Source: Diadophis punctatus similis (Eukaryota > Chordata > Lepidosauria > Squamata > Dipsadidae). From it: 64,000 bases of DNA. Shown piece by piece: positions 1 to 43,217 of the stretch (the stretch's first letter is position 1; every line of letters begins with the position of its first letter). The stretch spans positions 35,001 to 99,000 of the forward strand of contig JALIGW010000146.1 in assembly GCA_023053685.1 (NCBI GenBank), written 5' to 3'. Below the pieces are notes generated by a model that saw only the letters and a list, made by a program, of their open reading frames with translations, was not told where the DNA came from and ran no database searches. The position numbers and the translations under genes were made by a program.

Positions 1-27
1 GTACCATCATTACCACTTGGGTGGCAG

Positions 28-455
28 CAGGGGCGGGTTCCTCTTATCTGGCTACCAGTGCGCTGCACACGCATCATTACATTTCACTCGCACACACGCT
101 CGCTACGTGCAAGTGTCCCCTTGCGTGATTTTGCTTCCGTGCATGCACAGGAAGCAAAAAATCGCTGAAATCTTGCAAGGGGACATGCGTGCGTGCAATT
201 TCGGTCATTTTTTGCTTTCGCGCATGCATGGAAGCAAAAAATCGCCAAAATTGCACACGCGCGAGCGTTCCCTCGTCAGATTTTGCTTCTGTGCATGCGC
301 AGGAAGCAAAAATAGCCCAAAAATTTGGGGAAAAAGATGGCACCCGTGTGATGGACCGGCGAAGACAGCACCGGAGCCGTCACGCGCAAATTGCGCAATC
401 GGCGGGTCCCTACCAGAATGGTGCACTGGACCGCATTGGTAGGAACCCACCACTG
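28..455. mobile_element. hAT MITE, family A
   Basis: Terminal sequence CAGGGGCGGGTTCC at the left and GGAACCCACCACTG at the right, flanked by perfect 8-bp duplications GGTGGCAG (20-27 and 456-463), which identify a hAT-superfamily insertion. The interior repeats GCATGCNCAGGAAGCAAAA palindromic units and contains no transposase. Confidence 0.88.
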
Positions 456-912
456 GGTGGCAGACCACCAGTCTTAAGACAGAGCAGTATTTGTCCACTC
501 TGGTCACTCTGAGAGGTGTCGACTTCAATTCCCCAGCTGGCACCCAGTTTGACAGTTTGACACCCTTGTCAAACACGTGACATGGATGTGTCCATCACTT
601 TACTAGGAAATAACCTTGAGGTGAAACTTTGATCTACAAATATTGTTCTGTGTTAAAGCAAGCCATCAAGAAGATCTATTCAGCAGCAAGGCTAACTTGG
701 TGACCTGTAGACTCACTGTCAGTGTTTTCTTGATATAAGGTGCCCCGGGTGTCAAAAGCTCTTCATTGGTGACAGGTTTCTTCAAGACTTGCATAGAAAG
801 GGAGAAAAATTGAAGATTAGATTAGATTGGATTGGATTGGATGAGAGAAATATTCCAGCTTTCCAGATATAAGGTTAATCATGTTTGACAATTTATTCTC
901 TGTTACATTAAC
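456..912. other. no gene seen
   Basis: Intronic or intergenic sequence with a short GATTA/GATTG simple stretch near 815-845. No recognised repeat family or exon. Confidence 0.5.
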
Positions 913-1174
913 CAGTGGTGAAATCCAATTTTTTTTCCTACCGGTTATGTGGGTGTGGCTTTGTGGGCATGGTGTGGCTTTGTGGGCGTGGCAGGGGAAG
1001 GATACTGCAAAATCCCCATTCCCTCCCCACTAAAGGGGAAGGATACTGCCAAATCCCCATTCCCACCCCACTCTGGGGCCAGCCAGAGGTGGTATTGGCT
1101 GGTTCTCCGAACTACTCAAAATTTCCACTACCGGTTCTCCAGAACCTGTCAGAACCTGCTGGATTTCACCCCTG
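913..1174. mobile_element. hAT MITE, family B
   Basis: Ends CAGTGGTGAAATCCA and TGGATTTCACCCCTG are inverted repeats. The interior has GTGGGCGTGGC blocks and the CAAAATCCCCATTCC unit that is amplified in the copy at 25650. The flanking 8-mers are no longer identical. Confidence 0.7.
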
Positions 1175-1536
1175 AAATTTAAAACTAAGAAATTAATGTT
1201 TTATAAATATGGGTATTTTAGAAAGTTGTTATTAGTATTTTAAAATATTGGTATTATTTGCTTAAATTTAGAGGGTGGTGGTTGACTCTCTAGGCGAGAT
1301 ACGCAGCATATAAATTTAATAAACAAATAGTTACTGATTATCTTTGAAACTAAAAGACATCAAAGACCCTGAAATGTGTTGGCTGTAATTATTGGTCACT
1401 TTTATAATTTGTTTTAATATTCCCTTTCCCTGTTATGTTTGCTTGTATTTTAATGTTTGACTTTGAAATTTAATAAAGATACTATTTTTTTAAAAAAGGA
1501 AAGGGGAAAATATGATAGTTAAGATCAGTTATTTTA
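1175..1536. other. AT-rich intron with LINE-tail-like piece
   Basis: No exon seen. Around 1290-1325 a GCGAGATACGCAGCATATAA stretch resembles an L2-type 3' end. Confidence 0.35.
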
Positions 1537-1927
1537 CAGGTAGTTCTCAATTTGCAGCCCAAAATTTCTCTTGCTAAGCAAGACAGTTGTTTAGTGAGTT
1601 TTGCCCCCATTTTATGACCTTCCTTGACACAGTCGTTAAGCGAATCATTGCAGTTGATAAGCAAGTATCACGGTTGTTAAGTGAATCTGGCTTCATCCCA
1701 GTGACTTTGCTTGTCAGAAGGTCGCAAAAGAGGATCACGTGACCCCCGGGGACACTGCAACCGTCATAAATGTGAACCAGTTGCCAAGCATCCGAATTTT
1801 GATCACATGACCGTGGGGATACTGCAACAGTCGTGAGTGTGAAAAATGGTCACAAGTCCCTTGTTTCAAGTGATGTTGTAACTTTGAGCGGTCACTAAAC
1901 GAATGGTTGTAAGTTGAGGATTACCTG
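1537..1927. mobile_element. pogo/Tigger-type MITE
   Basis: Left end CAGGTAGTTCTCAA, right end TTGAGGATTACCTG, flanked by TA. This is the commonest repeat of the window (400 bp, interior with TTAAGTGAATC and GATCACGTGACC). Assigned to pogo-type Tc1/mariner from the TA duplication and terminal similarity to Tigger elements. Confidence 0.75.
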
Positions 1928-2087
1928 TATACCATCACCCCTCGTAATGCCACCTCTTGTTTCATGTTCAACTTATTTTAAAAGAAAAAGTAAACGTAAG
2001 GAAGAATGAAGATGCAGATAAACCTCCAAGTGGCCTCAATGACTCTCTAAAAGGACGCAAATGACCAGCTGTCTGCAAGGAGCATAA

Positions 2088-2503
2088 TGTCAGGCCGAAG
2101 CCATTTTAATTGGGATCTTTGGCCTGCCACACTTTATACTATTCTACTATGCATTTTCTACTGTGGGAAAATGGGAGGGGGGAATTGTATGAGGTTGTTA
2201 GTGTGTAGCCATAAGAAATTCTTTCTAGAAAGCCAAGGTCATCCTTTGTCTCTGCACCTCTGCACCTGCATGGAAGGAGATGGGTGGACCCTGCCAGCAT
2301 GGCAAATGAAGATTGGACAATGTGATGGATTTGTGGGTGTGGGGGCAAGGGCTTGAACTTTCAACTGGGTGGTGAAACCCGGGAGATTTCAGATTTGGGT
2401 TTCACCCAGATGTGCTAACATGGCTCTAATAATAAATTGGGACTTGGAGGAATACTTTGACTCGGACTCCAATTTAATGTTGGGTGCTATTTAGAACCTG
2501 ACA
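2088..2503 (+). mobile_element. probable solo LTR (TGTCAGG type)
   Basis: Begins TGTCAGG and ends CCTGACA, with near-duplicate 5-mers CATAA and TATAA on either side and an AATAAA at about 2432. A minus-strand relative lies at 28490-28850. No internal retroelement genes are present. Confidence 0.55.
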
Positions 2504-2537
2504 TATAAATCCTTCCATTCCCCACCATCCTTCAGTC

Positions 2538-2875
2538 CAGGGGTGGGTTCCACTTACCTTCACCACCGGTTCGCATCGCGACATTTCGCGACATTTCCCC
2601 TCGTGCGATTTGGCTGCCACACATGCTCAGAAGCAGGAATGAGCACGAAACACAGCTGAGGAGCTGATCAGCTGTGCTTCGGGTGAAGAAATAAAGGTCA
2701 GAATTCACCCGCGGGAGGGCGGGAGGGCCCTTTTTAAAGCCACGGAAGGGGAAAAATTCGCACAAAATCCCCCAAAAAGATGGCAGCGCGCACAGACCGG
2801 CACTGACAGTGAGGTCACCAGCGGGTCGCTACCAGTTTGGGCAATCCGGTCCGAACCGGGAGGAATCCACCCCTG
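2538..2875. mobile_element. hAT MITE, family A
   Basis: Ends CAGGGGTGGGTTCC / GGAATCCACCCCTG with perfect 8-bp duplications CTTCAGTC (2530-2537, 2876-2883). Inserted into the Penelope-like fragment. Confidence 0.92.
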
Positions 2876-2887
2876 CTTCAGTCAGAG

Positions 2888-2921
2888 CTGAAGAAGCTTC
2901 TTGGATGAGAAGTGAAACGTC
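2888..2921 (+). ncRNA. hammerhead ribozyme-like motif (type A)
   Basis: Core CTGAAGA, stem II GCTTCT/AGAAGT (one G-U pair) with loop TGGATG, then GAAA, then C-GTC. ACGT after GAAA is self-complementary, as in dimeric hammerheads with minimal stem III. Activity is not proven. Confidence 0.6.
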
Positions 2922-3239
2922 TTCAAAGAGAAACCAGAAAGTCCAGTTGCCTCTTGAAAAAGCACCTTTGGGACAACCGTGACCTGGATGGCTGAGAACC
3001 TCCAAAGACATATGGAAGAATGGCTCACCAGATTTAGGATTGCACTCAACAGCAGGTAGCAGTCCCAGGTTTGGGGAAAGGTTGTAATAGAGACTGGATC
3101 CTCCAGCCAGGGAAGTCACACTGCTTCTTCGGACAGCCGAGACAATCTTAATTTCCTTATTAGGTTGGACTGAAAAATAAACATTATTCTGATGAAGTCA
3201 GTCTCCACGTATCAAAATGCAGCTTCTTTCAAACATATA

Positions 3240-3765
3240 CAGGTAGCCCTTGATGTACGACTGCAATTGAACCCCAAATTTCTGTTGTTAAGGGAGACAT
3301 TTGTGAACTGAGTTTTGCCTCATTTTAAGTCCTTTTTTAACCACCATGGTTAAGTGAATCGCTGCAGTTGATAAGTTAGTAATACTTAACAGTGAATCTG
3401 GTTTCCCCATTGGCTTTGCTCCAGGGACGGGTTCCACTTACCTTTCGCTACCGGTGCGCATCGCGATGTTTTGCATGAGTGCGCTTACTACGCTCGCACA
3501 TGCGTGCACGTCCCGCCGCATGATTGTACTTCCGCGCATGCGCAGAAGGAAATTTAAAGCCGAAAAAAGATGGTGGCGCACACGGACCGGGAAAGACGGC
3601 ACCGGAGCCGTCACGCCTGAATTGTGTCATCAGCGGGCTGCTACCGGAGCGCCAGCACCGGACCGCACCGGTAGGAATCCACCCCTGCTTTGCTCATCAG
3701 AAGGTCGCGAACGGGGATCACGTGGCCTTGGGACATGACAACGGTCATAAGTATGACAACCTCTA
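3240..3765. mobile_element. pogo/Tigger-type MITE, split by hAT
   Basis: Left end CAGGTAGCCCTTGATGTACGAC. The interior is interrupted at 3422-3687 by a hAT MITE and resumes with CATCAGAAGGTCGC. The right end is eroded. Confidence 0.7.
3422..3687. mobile_element. hAT MITE, family A
   Basis: Ends CAGGGACGGGTTCC / GGAATCCACCCCTG with perfect 8-bp duplications CTTTGCTC (3414-3421, 3688-3695). Carries GCGCATGCGC at 3534-3543. Confidence 0.93.
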
Positions 3766-4420
3766 TATGATATTATGGCAATTTGTTTGGCCCAAATGTG
3801 TCATTATTTTTTGAAAAAAAAGTAGGTGCAAAATCGAATACTTTGGGTGAAACACGTTCAAACAAGCATGCATATTTTCTGCAGGCTGCAAATGGAAAAA
3901 GTATACAAGCCCAGGCTTGGCAGATGGCAGATTCTCCGTTATATGGAGAATACTATTTGCAAAGCAGAAAAAGTGTGAGAATATTAGGAATGTGCAGTTT
4001 TTTTTAAAAAATCAGTTTTTCGTCTATGGATGTATGCATGTATGTATTAAACAAATGTCTATCCCCATCCAATTCACACATGGGTGACTGCGGGCATCTT
4101 ACAACATTTAATTTTTTTAAAAAAAAAATCCATCATCTAATATGCCAACGATAGCAGGATGGTTTTCAGGGAGACAAAAAATAGTGCATGGATGTCTGTC
4201 GTTCCAGGAAGTGCTAGAATAAATGAAGAAGTGGAGCTGGATAAAGGAACCGGATCGATGTCTTATTCAAAGAATATTTGTCCTTTTCTATTCCTCATCC
4301 AAAGCAGGATTCTTCCTTCTCTTTCCTGCTTCTCTCTCCCTCCTTCTCCTTTCTTTTCCTTCCTCCTTCTCCTTCCTCTTCCTGCTCTTTCCTTCAAATT
4401 AGACCAACACCTTACTACTG
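3766..4420. other. no gene seen
   Basis: AT-rich sequence followed by a pyrimidine-rich stretch (4310-4395). No recognised family or exon. Confidence 0.45.
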
Positions 4421-4433
4421 TGGCTAGGGGGGC

Positions 4434-5160
4434 TTTTGCACCTGGTGCACCAATTGCGGCCATACTTGGAGAGGGAGGCTCTACTCACGGTCACTCATGC
4501 TCTTGTCACCTCCCGATTGGATTACTGCAATGTGCTCTACATGGGGCTACCCTTGAAGAGTATCCGGAGACTTCAGTTGGTGCAAAATGCGGCTGCGCGT
4601 GCTGTGGTGGGTGTGCCAAGGTACACCCACATTACACCTATACTCCGCCAGCTGCATTGGTTGCCCATAGGTCTCCGGGTACAATTCAAGGTGTTGATCA
4701 TCATCGTTAAAGCCCTGCATGGCTTAGGACCAGGTTATCTCCAGGACCGCATTCTGCCTCATACTTCCCTTCGACCGGTTAGGGCCCACAGAGTGGGCCT
4801 CCTCCAGGTCCCGTCAGCCAAGCAATGCCGGCTGGCGGGGCCTAGGGGGAGAGCCTTCTCTGTGGCAGGCCCCACGCTCTGGAACCAACTTCCCCCGGAG
4901 ACCCGAACCATCCCCACCCTGCTGGCCTTCCGGAAAGCCGTTAAGACATGGCTCTTCCTGCAGGCGGGGGGGGGGGGGAGACTAGTTCCATCCGAGCCCT
5001 CCCCTGGTATGTTTGAGGGTAATTATTTTTAACTTTTTAAATGTTCTAATTGTTTTTAACTGTGTTTATTATCTGGTGTTCTTATACAATGCTGTACGCC
5101 GCCCTGAGTCCCTCGGGAGTAGGGCGGCATAGAAGAACCAATAATAAATAATAAATAAAT
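4434..5160 (+). mobile_element. L2-type LINE, 3' end
   Basis: Encodes a reverse-transcriptase C-terminus (SRLDYCNVLYMGLPL, QLVQNAAARAV, LHWLPI, FKVL, KALHGLGPGYL) then a 3' tail with GTACGCCGCCCTGAGTCCC and (AATA)n. Strongly 5'-truncated. Nearly identical to 20213-20945. Confidence 0.88.
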
Positions 5161-5165
5161 AAATA

Positions 5166-5700
5166 AATTTCCTTCTCTTCCTCCTTGCACACCTTCCTCC
5201 CCTCCCTCCTTCCTTTTTTCTTCCTTTCCTTTCCTTTCCCTTCCCTTCCCTTCCTTTCCTTTCCTCCTATTTTTCCCCATTTCCTTTCTTTTCTTTTCCT
5301 TTCCTCTACTTCTCCTTTCTCTTTCTTTCTTCCCCTCTCTCCTTCCATTCCCTTACTTTCCCTTTCCTCTACTTTGCCCTTCTATTTCCTCCCTCCCTTT
5401 TTCCTTTCCTTTCCTTTCCTTTCCCTTCCCTTCCCTCCCTCCCTCTTTCCTATCCTTTCCTTTCCCTTCCCTTCCTTTCCTTCTTTCCTCTACTTATCCC
5501 TTCTCTTTCCTTCTTTCCTCTACTTTCCTTCTTCCCTCTACTAACCCTAACCCTTCTCTTTCCTTCCTCCCCTCTTTCCTTCCCTCTCCTCTCCTCCCTC
5601 CTCTCCTTCCTTCCTTCTCTCTCCTTTCTTCCTTCTTTTTTCCTTCCTTCCTTCCTTCCTTCCTTTCCTCCTTCTCCCTTTTCCTTCCTACTTGCCCCCC
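5166..5700. repeat. polypyrimidine tract (TTCC/TCCC)n, 0.53 kb
   Basis: Almost uninterrupted C/T on the plus strand. In the sense of the DEPTOR-like transcript it is a purine-rich GGAA/GGGA tract starting about 30 bases after the exon 5 donor. Confidence 0.95.
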
Positions 5701-5729
5701 CCCCGCCCAATATCTTCAGATGCAGGTAC

Positions 5730-38069
<32,340 letters not shown>

Positions 38070-38475
38070 CCCAGCCTGTCGGTAAAACCCAGCTCTGGTG
38101 GAGAGAGGCAGCTGTGCGTTGCAAGCCACAAAGCAGCTACGGCTGGCTTTCCACCAGTGTGTTTGCCTTGCTGGGCAGAACAGGGTGCCGTGCCAGAAAC
38201 ATCTTGTTAGCACTTTTAACAGGAGATAAGGGCTGGCTGCTTACTTTGCCTGGGAGGGTGGAGGAAAGACCGAGAGGTAAGCGAAGAGGGTGGGAGGAAA
38301 AAGGCCGTCCCTACGCCGAGAGGTGGAACTGGTCCTGCCTCTTGCCTTCAAGGGCTGCTCCGCCTTAGCTGGAAGCCACTAGAAATGAGGGTCAAGGAAG
38401 GGTAGATTCCCTCTGAAGGTGAAGGACAAGCTGAGATCAGTTGTGTTGGAACACGTTGGATCTCACCATCTGACA
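38070..38475 (-). other. 5' UTR/promoter side of DEPTOR-like gene
   Basis: No repeat recognised. No TATA box stands out. In minus sense a CCTCCACCCTCCCAG stretch near 38255 could be an acceptor for an upstream non-coding exon. The transcription start is not determinable by eye. Confidence 0.3.
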
Positions 38476-38476
38476 C

Positions 38477-39053
38477 AGATAGTCCTAGTCTTACAACCAC
38501 AATCGATCCCAAAATTTCCATTGCTAATTTAATGAAAAGAAAGACTAGGGGAGACATGATAGCAATGTTCCAATATCTCAGGGGTTGCCACAAAGAAGAG
38601 GGAGTCAACCTATTCTCCAAAGCACCTGAGGGCAGGACAAGAAGCAATGGGTGGAAACTAATCGAGGAGAGAAGTAACTTAGAACTGGAGACATTTCCTG
38701 ACAGTGAGAACAATTAACCAGCGGAACAGCCTGCCTCCAGAAGTTGTGAATGCTCCAACACTGGAAGTTTTAAAGAAGATGTTAGATAACCATTTGTCTG
38801 AAGTGGTGTAGGGTTTCCTGCCTAAGCAGGGGGTTGGACTAGAAGACCTCCAAGGTCCCTTCCAACTCTGTTATTCTATTCTATTCTATTCTATTCTGTT
38901 CTGTTCTGTTCTGTTCTGTTCTGTTCTGTTCTGTTCAGCGAATTTGGTCCCATGTTACAACTTTTGTTGCCGCAGCTGTTCAGTGAATGTATGATTGTTA
39001 ACTGAATCTTGTTTCCCTTTTTCAGGACCGATGTAAGTTTGAGGACTACCTGT
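38477..39053. mobile_element. pogo/Tigger-type MITE split by CR1
   Basis: Left TAGTCCTAGTCTTACAACC, right GTTTGAGGACTACCTG; a CR1 with pentamer tail lies inside (38536-38935). Confidence 0.65.
38536..38935 (+). mobile_element. CR1 LINE 3' end with ATTCT/GTTCT tail
   Basis: GGCAGGACAAGAAGCAATGG to TTGGACTAGAAGACCTCC, then (ATTCT)n(GTTCT)n 38874-38935. Confidence 0.88.
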
Positions 39054-39156
39054 AGTTGTTATAGCGTTGGCTGTGGCTGCTGCTTTTGTATAGGGTGGTC
39101 TTGGCTGCAGCTGTTCATACGCCCCAAAATAAATAAATAACCCAAATTCTTTATAG

Positions 39157-39286
39157 CAGGGGTGTCCAACCTTGGCAACTTTAAAACTTGTGGACTTCAA
39201 CTCCCAGAATTCCTCAGCCAGCTGGCTGAGGAACTCTGGGAGTTGAAGTCCACAAGTTTTAAAGTTGCCAAGGTTGGAGACCCCTA
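39157..39286. mobile_element. foldback hAT MITE
   Basis: CAGGGGTGTCCAACC ... GGTTGGAGACCCCT, near-perfect palindrome, perfect 8-bp duplications CTTTATAG. Confidence 0.92.
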
Positions 39287-39628
39287 CTTTATAGTCCTGA
39301 TTTTTCTTTTCTCCCAAACTTTTCCTTCTCTTTCCAGTGTTTTTTTTAAAGGGGGGGATGAGCTGGGTTTCCCCCCCCTTCCTCTTTCATTATAGGAGGA
39401 GAGAAACTCACCTGGTTGGGAGCGACTGCCCTAATTCTGGAAGGAGAATTGGTAAATCAGGAGTAATTACTCATTTGTGAAAAAATGTGAAACTAGATGG
39501 CAAAATTGGGATTCTTTTGTTAGGTTTGATTTATGGATTGAGCTGAGCTGTTTTTAATGTGCGCTTGTTACTACCGGTAGTCCATAATTGGGAAAGGAAC
39601 TTCCGTTGCTAAGCAAAATGGTGATTAA

Positions 39629-39930
39629 GAGCCGCGGTGGCGCAGTGGTTAGAATGCAGCATTGCAGGCTAATTCTGCCGACTGCCAGTTCGAACCTGAC
39701 TGGTTCAAGGTTGACTCAGCCTTCTATCCTTCCGAGGTTGGTAAAATGAGTACCCAGATTGTTGGGGGCAATATGCTGGCTCTGTAAACCTCTTAGAGAG
39801 GGCTATAAAGCACTGTGAAGCTGTATATAAGTCTAAGTACCTATTCTATTCTATTCTATTCTATTCTATTCTATTCTATTCTATTCTATTCTATTCTATT
39901 CTATTCTATTCTATTCTATTCATTCTAATT
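39629..39930 (+). mobile_element. tRNA-derived SINE with (ATTCT)n tail
   Basis: GAGCCGCGGTGGCGCAGTGG start, TATATAAGTCTAAGTA end, then about 85 bp of ATTCT. Confidence 0.85.
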
Positions 39931-39950
39931 CCATTCCACTCCATTCCATT

Positions 39951-40135
39951 GCCATGGTGGCACAGTGGTTAGATTGCAGTATTGCAGGCAAACTCTGCCC
40001 TCTGCCAGCAGTTCGATTCTCACCGGCTCAAGGTTGACTCAGCCTTCCATCCTTCCAAGGTTGGTAAAATGAGGACCCAGATTGCTGGGGGACAATATAC
40101 TGACTCTGTAAACTGCTTAGAGGGGGCTGTAAAGC
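39951..40135 (+). mobile_element. tRNA-derived SINE
   Basis: GCCATGGTGGCACAGTGG and GTTCGATTCTCACCGG boxes; truncated at the 3' end by a hAT fragment. Confidence 0.8.
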
Positions 40136-40400
40136 AGTAGTCTCCAACCTTTCCGGCCCAGGGCTGGGCGGGGGGGCCACATGGGAGTTGCAAGTGCACT
40201 TGTGCATGCACAGCTCGATTTGTGAATCACGTGAATGGAGCTTCGTGTGCGAGCGGAGGGAGGGTGCTTCTGCTTGCACACAAAGCTCCAATCACACAAG
40301 CAGGAGGCACTTGTGTGAGTGGAAGGCACTTGAGTGGAGGGGGCTTGTGCTCGCATGCGAAGCTCCATTCACACAACTGATAAAAGTCCACTTGCTGATG
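40136..40400. mobile_element. hAT fragment
   Basis: AGTAGTCTCCAACCTTTCCG resembles the left end of CAGTGGTTCCCAACC-type elements. Right end not found. Confidence 0.45.
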
Positions 40401-41050
40401 TTCCCCTAAATCTCCTTTTCCTAGCCGTTTTGAATGGTGTGCAAATGTTGCTTATCTCTATGTGCCTGTTGACAGAAATCCCAACTCAGGCAAACATCAA
40501 GCAGTAAACAACAGCCAAATCAAGTAAAAAAAAACAACTTCCCACCAACACTGGCAGATTAAGCTACATACACTATCACTGATGCTGTTACCTAGTTGGG
40601 TAGCGAAATGTCTGCAAATAGCCAAGCTCAGAGAGCACCAAAGACTCCATGTATCTTCTAAACATTGAAGGGTGGACTTCATAGTGGGATGGGTAAGTTC
40701 AGGAAAGCTTTGGCTCAAACTAAAACTCAGCTCATTAGGAAGCAGTGTGCATGTTGTTGTGATAGCAAGAGCCAAAACAGCCTAAAACAGTAGCAACAAA
40801 TGAGATGATGAATGTGCTAATTAAGTTAAGGGCAGTAGCTGTCAAAGCCAGCGGGATCTTGTTGGTGTGATCCTTGCCAGAACACCAATATTAACAGATC
40901 ACAGCCAGGCCTCCACCACTAATGACAAAACCACACTTTTTGTCCAAGCAGCACAAAACACGGATGAACCAGAGACTAAAACGCAGAAATCAGAATATGC
41001 AATGAAGAATTATTGTTCCTCATCCTTCAGATTTATCAAGCACATACTGT
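40401..41050 (+). mobile_element. Penelope-like fragment
   Basis: Contains the CTGATG..GAAATGTC block and CCAAGCTCAGAGAGCACC, with flanking sequence on both sides not otherwise recognised. Confidence 0.4.
40579..40612 (+). ncRNA. degenerate hammerhead-like motif
   Basis: Core CTGATGC in place of CTGATGA; stem II and GAAA present. Confidence 0.4.
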
Positions 41051-41119
41051 GAGTCAACCAGGCACCACAGCTACAAAGACAGCAGTTCTGATGACCGTGG
41101 TGGGTGTAACCCACGTAGT

Positions 41120-41408
41120 GGAAACATGGTCCATTTGGCCTAGTGGTGAAGGCACCAGGCCAGAAAGTGGGAGACTGGGAGTTCGAGTCCCGCCTTAGCC
41201 AGGAAAGCCAGCTGGGGTGACTTTGGGCCAATCACCAGGAGGCTGGGAGTTCTAGTCCTGCCTTAGTCATGAAAGCTGGCTGGGTGACTTTTGGCCAGTC
41301 ACACTGTCTCAGCCCAAACGACCTCACAGGGTGGTGGTTGTGGGAAAATAGGAGACAAAGGTATGTTGGATATGTTGGCCATCTTATTTGTAAAAATAAT
41401 AAAGGTGG
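41120..41408 (+). mobile_element. second tRNA-type SINE family
   Basis: A box TGGCCTAGTGGTGAAGG, B box GAGTTCGAGTCCC, internal GGGCCAATCACCAGGAG, 3' end GTAAAAATAATAAAGGTGGG. Confidence 0.8.
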
Positions 41409-41504
<96 letters not shown>

Positions 41505-41505
41505 T
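41409..41505. repeat. (GATA)n microsatellite
   Basis: About 95 bp, the 3' tail of the SINE just before it. Confidence 0.95.
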
Positions 41506-41540
41506 AGATCATAACTGTCAGGGCCCTTTTAACCACTGAG

Positions 41541-41757
41541 CCGAGGTGGCACAGTTGTTAAAATGCAGCATTGCAGTTCAGCAGTCCAGCTGTTCAAATC
41601 TCACCAGGCTCAAGGTTGACTCAGCCTTCCATCCTTCCGAGGTGGGTAAAATGAGGACCCAGATTGTTGGGGGCAATATGCTGAACTCTGTAAACCGCTT
41701 AGAGAGGGCTGTAAAGCACTATGAAGCGGTATATAAGTCTAAGTGCTATTGCTATTC
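41541..41757 (+). mobile_element. tRNA-derived SINE
   Basis: GAGCCGAGGTGGCACAG start, GAAGCGGTATATAAG and (TGCTAT) end. Confidence 0.85.
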
Positions 41758-41778
41758 CTGTGCCATTTGGGTAAAACT

Positions 41779-42297
41779 TACCATATTTTTCAGACTATAA
41801 GACGCACTGGTGTATAAGACGCACCAAGATTTCAAAGAGGTAAGTAAGAAAAACAAAGTTTTTGTCCTCCCCGGCCCCCAGGAGCACTCTGCAGGCCTCC
41901 CAAACCCTCTGCGCACCCCATTTTTCGCAAAGACACATTTTTCACCCATTTTTGCAAAAATGGGGTGCACAGGGGGGTTGGGAGGCCTGCACAGTGTTCC
42001 TAGGGGCTGGGAGAAGACAAAAATGCTCCCGTTTTTGAAAAAAAAGGTGCGTTTGTCTGCAAAATGGGGGTGTGTTTGCCTTCCCCAGCCCCCAAGAGCA
42101 CTCTGCAGGCCTCCCAAACCCTCTGCGCACTCCATTTTTGCGAAAAACAAGCCCATTTTTTCGCAAAAATTGGATGCAGGGAGGGGCGGGGCTTCTGGAG
42201 GCCAAAAACAGCTGTATTCGGTGTATAAGACGCACTGACATTTCCACCCCCTTTTAGTGGGGAAAAAGGTGCGTCTTATACTCCGAAAAATAGGGTA
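41779..42297. mobile_element. TIR MITE (TACCATATTTTTC family)
   Basis: TACCATATTTTTCAGACTAT and ACTCCGAAAAATAGGGTA inverted ends with GACGCACC next to them; related to 58127-58618. Confidence 0.75.
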
Positions 42298-42429
42298 TGT
42301 TATCTACCACCCCCTGTGATTTTATCCTCAGCCTCCTTTTAACAGGATTGGCTTATCCCACTTAGCTGATCGGCCTCCATGTGTTCCTAAATGTAAAGAT
42401 ACATTTAAAACAATGTATGATTCCCCTGT

Positions 42430-42545
42430 TGTGAACCTAGAATAATAGGGCTGGAACAGACCTTGGAGGTCTTCCAGTACAGCCCCCTGCTCAAACAAGA
42501 GACCCTCTACCACTCCAGTCTCTTCTTGAAAACCTCCAGTGATGG
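42430..42545 (-). mobile_element. CR1 tail (minus)
   Basis: ACCTTGGAGGTCTTCCAGTA and a degenerate continuation. Confidence 0.65.
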
Positions 42546-42569
42546 GGGTTATGTGACTTATTCTAGACG

Positions 42570-42719
42570 CGGGGGTGGGCAAACTATGGTTCTTTGAGGA
42601 CCTGTGGACTTCAACTCCCAGAATTCCTGAGCCAGCCATGCATGCATGCATGGCTGGCTCAGGAATTCTGGGAGTTGAAGTCCACAGGTCCTCAAAGAAC
42701 CATAGTTTGCCCACCCCTG
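42570..42719. mobile_element. foldback hAT MITE (150 bp palindrome)
   Basis: Near-perfect inverted halves around (CATG)n at the centre, ends GGGGTGGGCAAACTATGG. Flanking 8-mers do not match. Confidence 0.85.
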
Positions 42720-42759
42720 AAAGCATTAGGATGGTAAAGAGACACCCTCTTGTGGCTAG

Positions 42760-43050
42760 ATGGAAAACAAGCTTGGTTTCATTCCAGACAAACGGCTGTC
42801 CAGTCTCTTCTTAAAAACCTTCAATGATGGAGCATCCACCACTTCTGGAGGCAAGTTATTAATTGGTAAATTGTTTTGACTGTTAGGAAAATTCTCCTGA
42901 GTTGTAGATTGCTTCTCTCCTTCATTGTTTTCCATCTATTACTTCTTGTTCTGCCTTCAGGTGCTTTGGAAAATAGGTTGTCCCCTCTTCTTTGTGGCAG
43001 ACCCTCAAATACTGTCTGGAATACTACTATCATGTCACCTCTCGTTAATT
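42760..43050 (-). mobile_element. CR1 LINE 3' end (minus)
   Basis: GTCCAGTCTCTTCTTAAAAA, CTGCCTTCAGGTGCTTTGG. Confidence 0.75.
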
Positions 43051-43217
43051 TTATTACTTTTATTTCACAATTTATTTCACAACTTACTCAGGATCGTTAC
43101 TTTTTTAATGGCCTTCCTACAATTAAAAACAAGCACTCTCTAGTCCACCAAATGTTTATTGAATAGAACTGGGAAATGTGTGTTTGTTTCCACAAAGCTT
43201 AGTCTAAGACTCTAAGC

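Larger units (their letters stand above)
2504..3119 (+). mobile_element. Penelope-like element fragment, interrupted by hAT
   Basis: Shares ATAAATCCTTCC and the GAAGAAGCTTCTTGGATGAG block with 37.6-37.87 kb and includes a hammerhead core. Split at 2538-2875 by a hAT MITE. Family assignment rests on the ribozyme motif known from Penelope-like elements. Confidence 0.55.

Noticed and set aside
4159..4710. 183-codon frame ending in cysteine-rich sequence
   Set aside because: It is an off-frame reading of the L2 reverse-transcriptase fragment and a pyrimidine tract.
5541..5558. CTAACCCTAACCC, telomere-like
   Set aside because: Only two units within a pyrimidine microsatellite; not an interstitial telomere.
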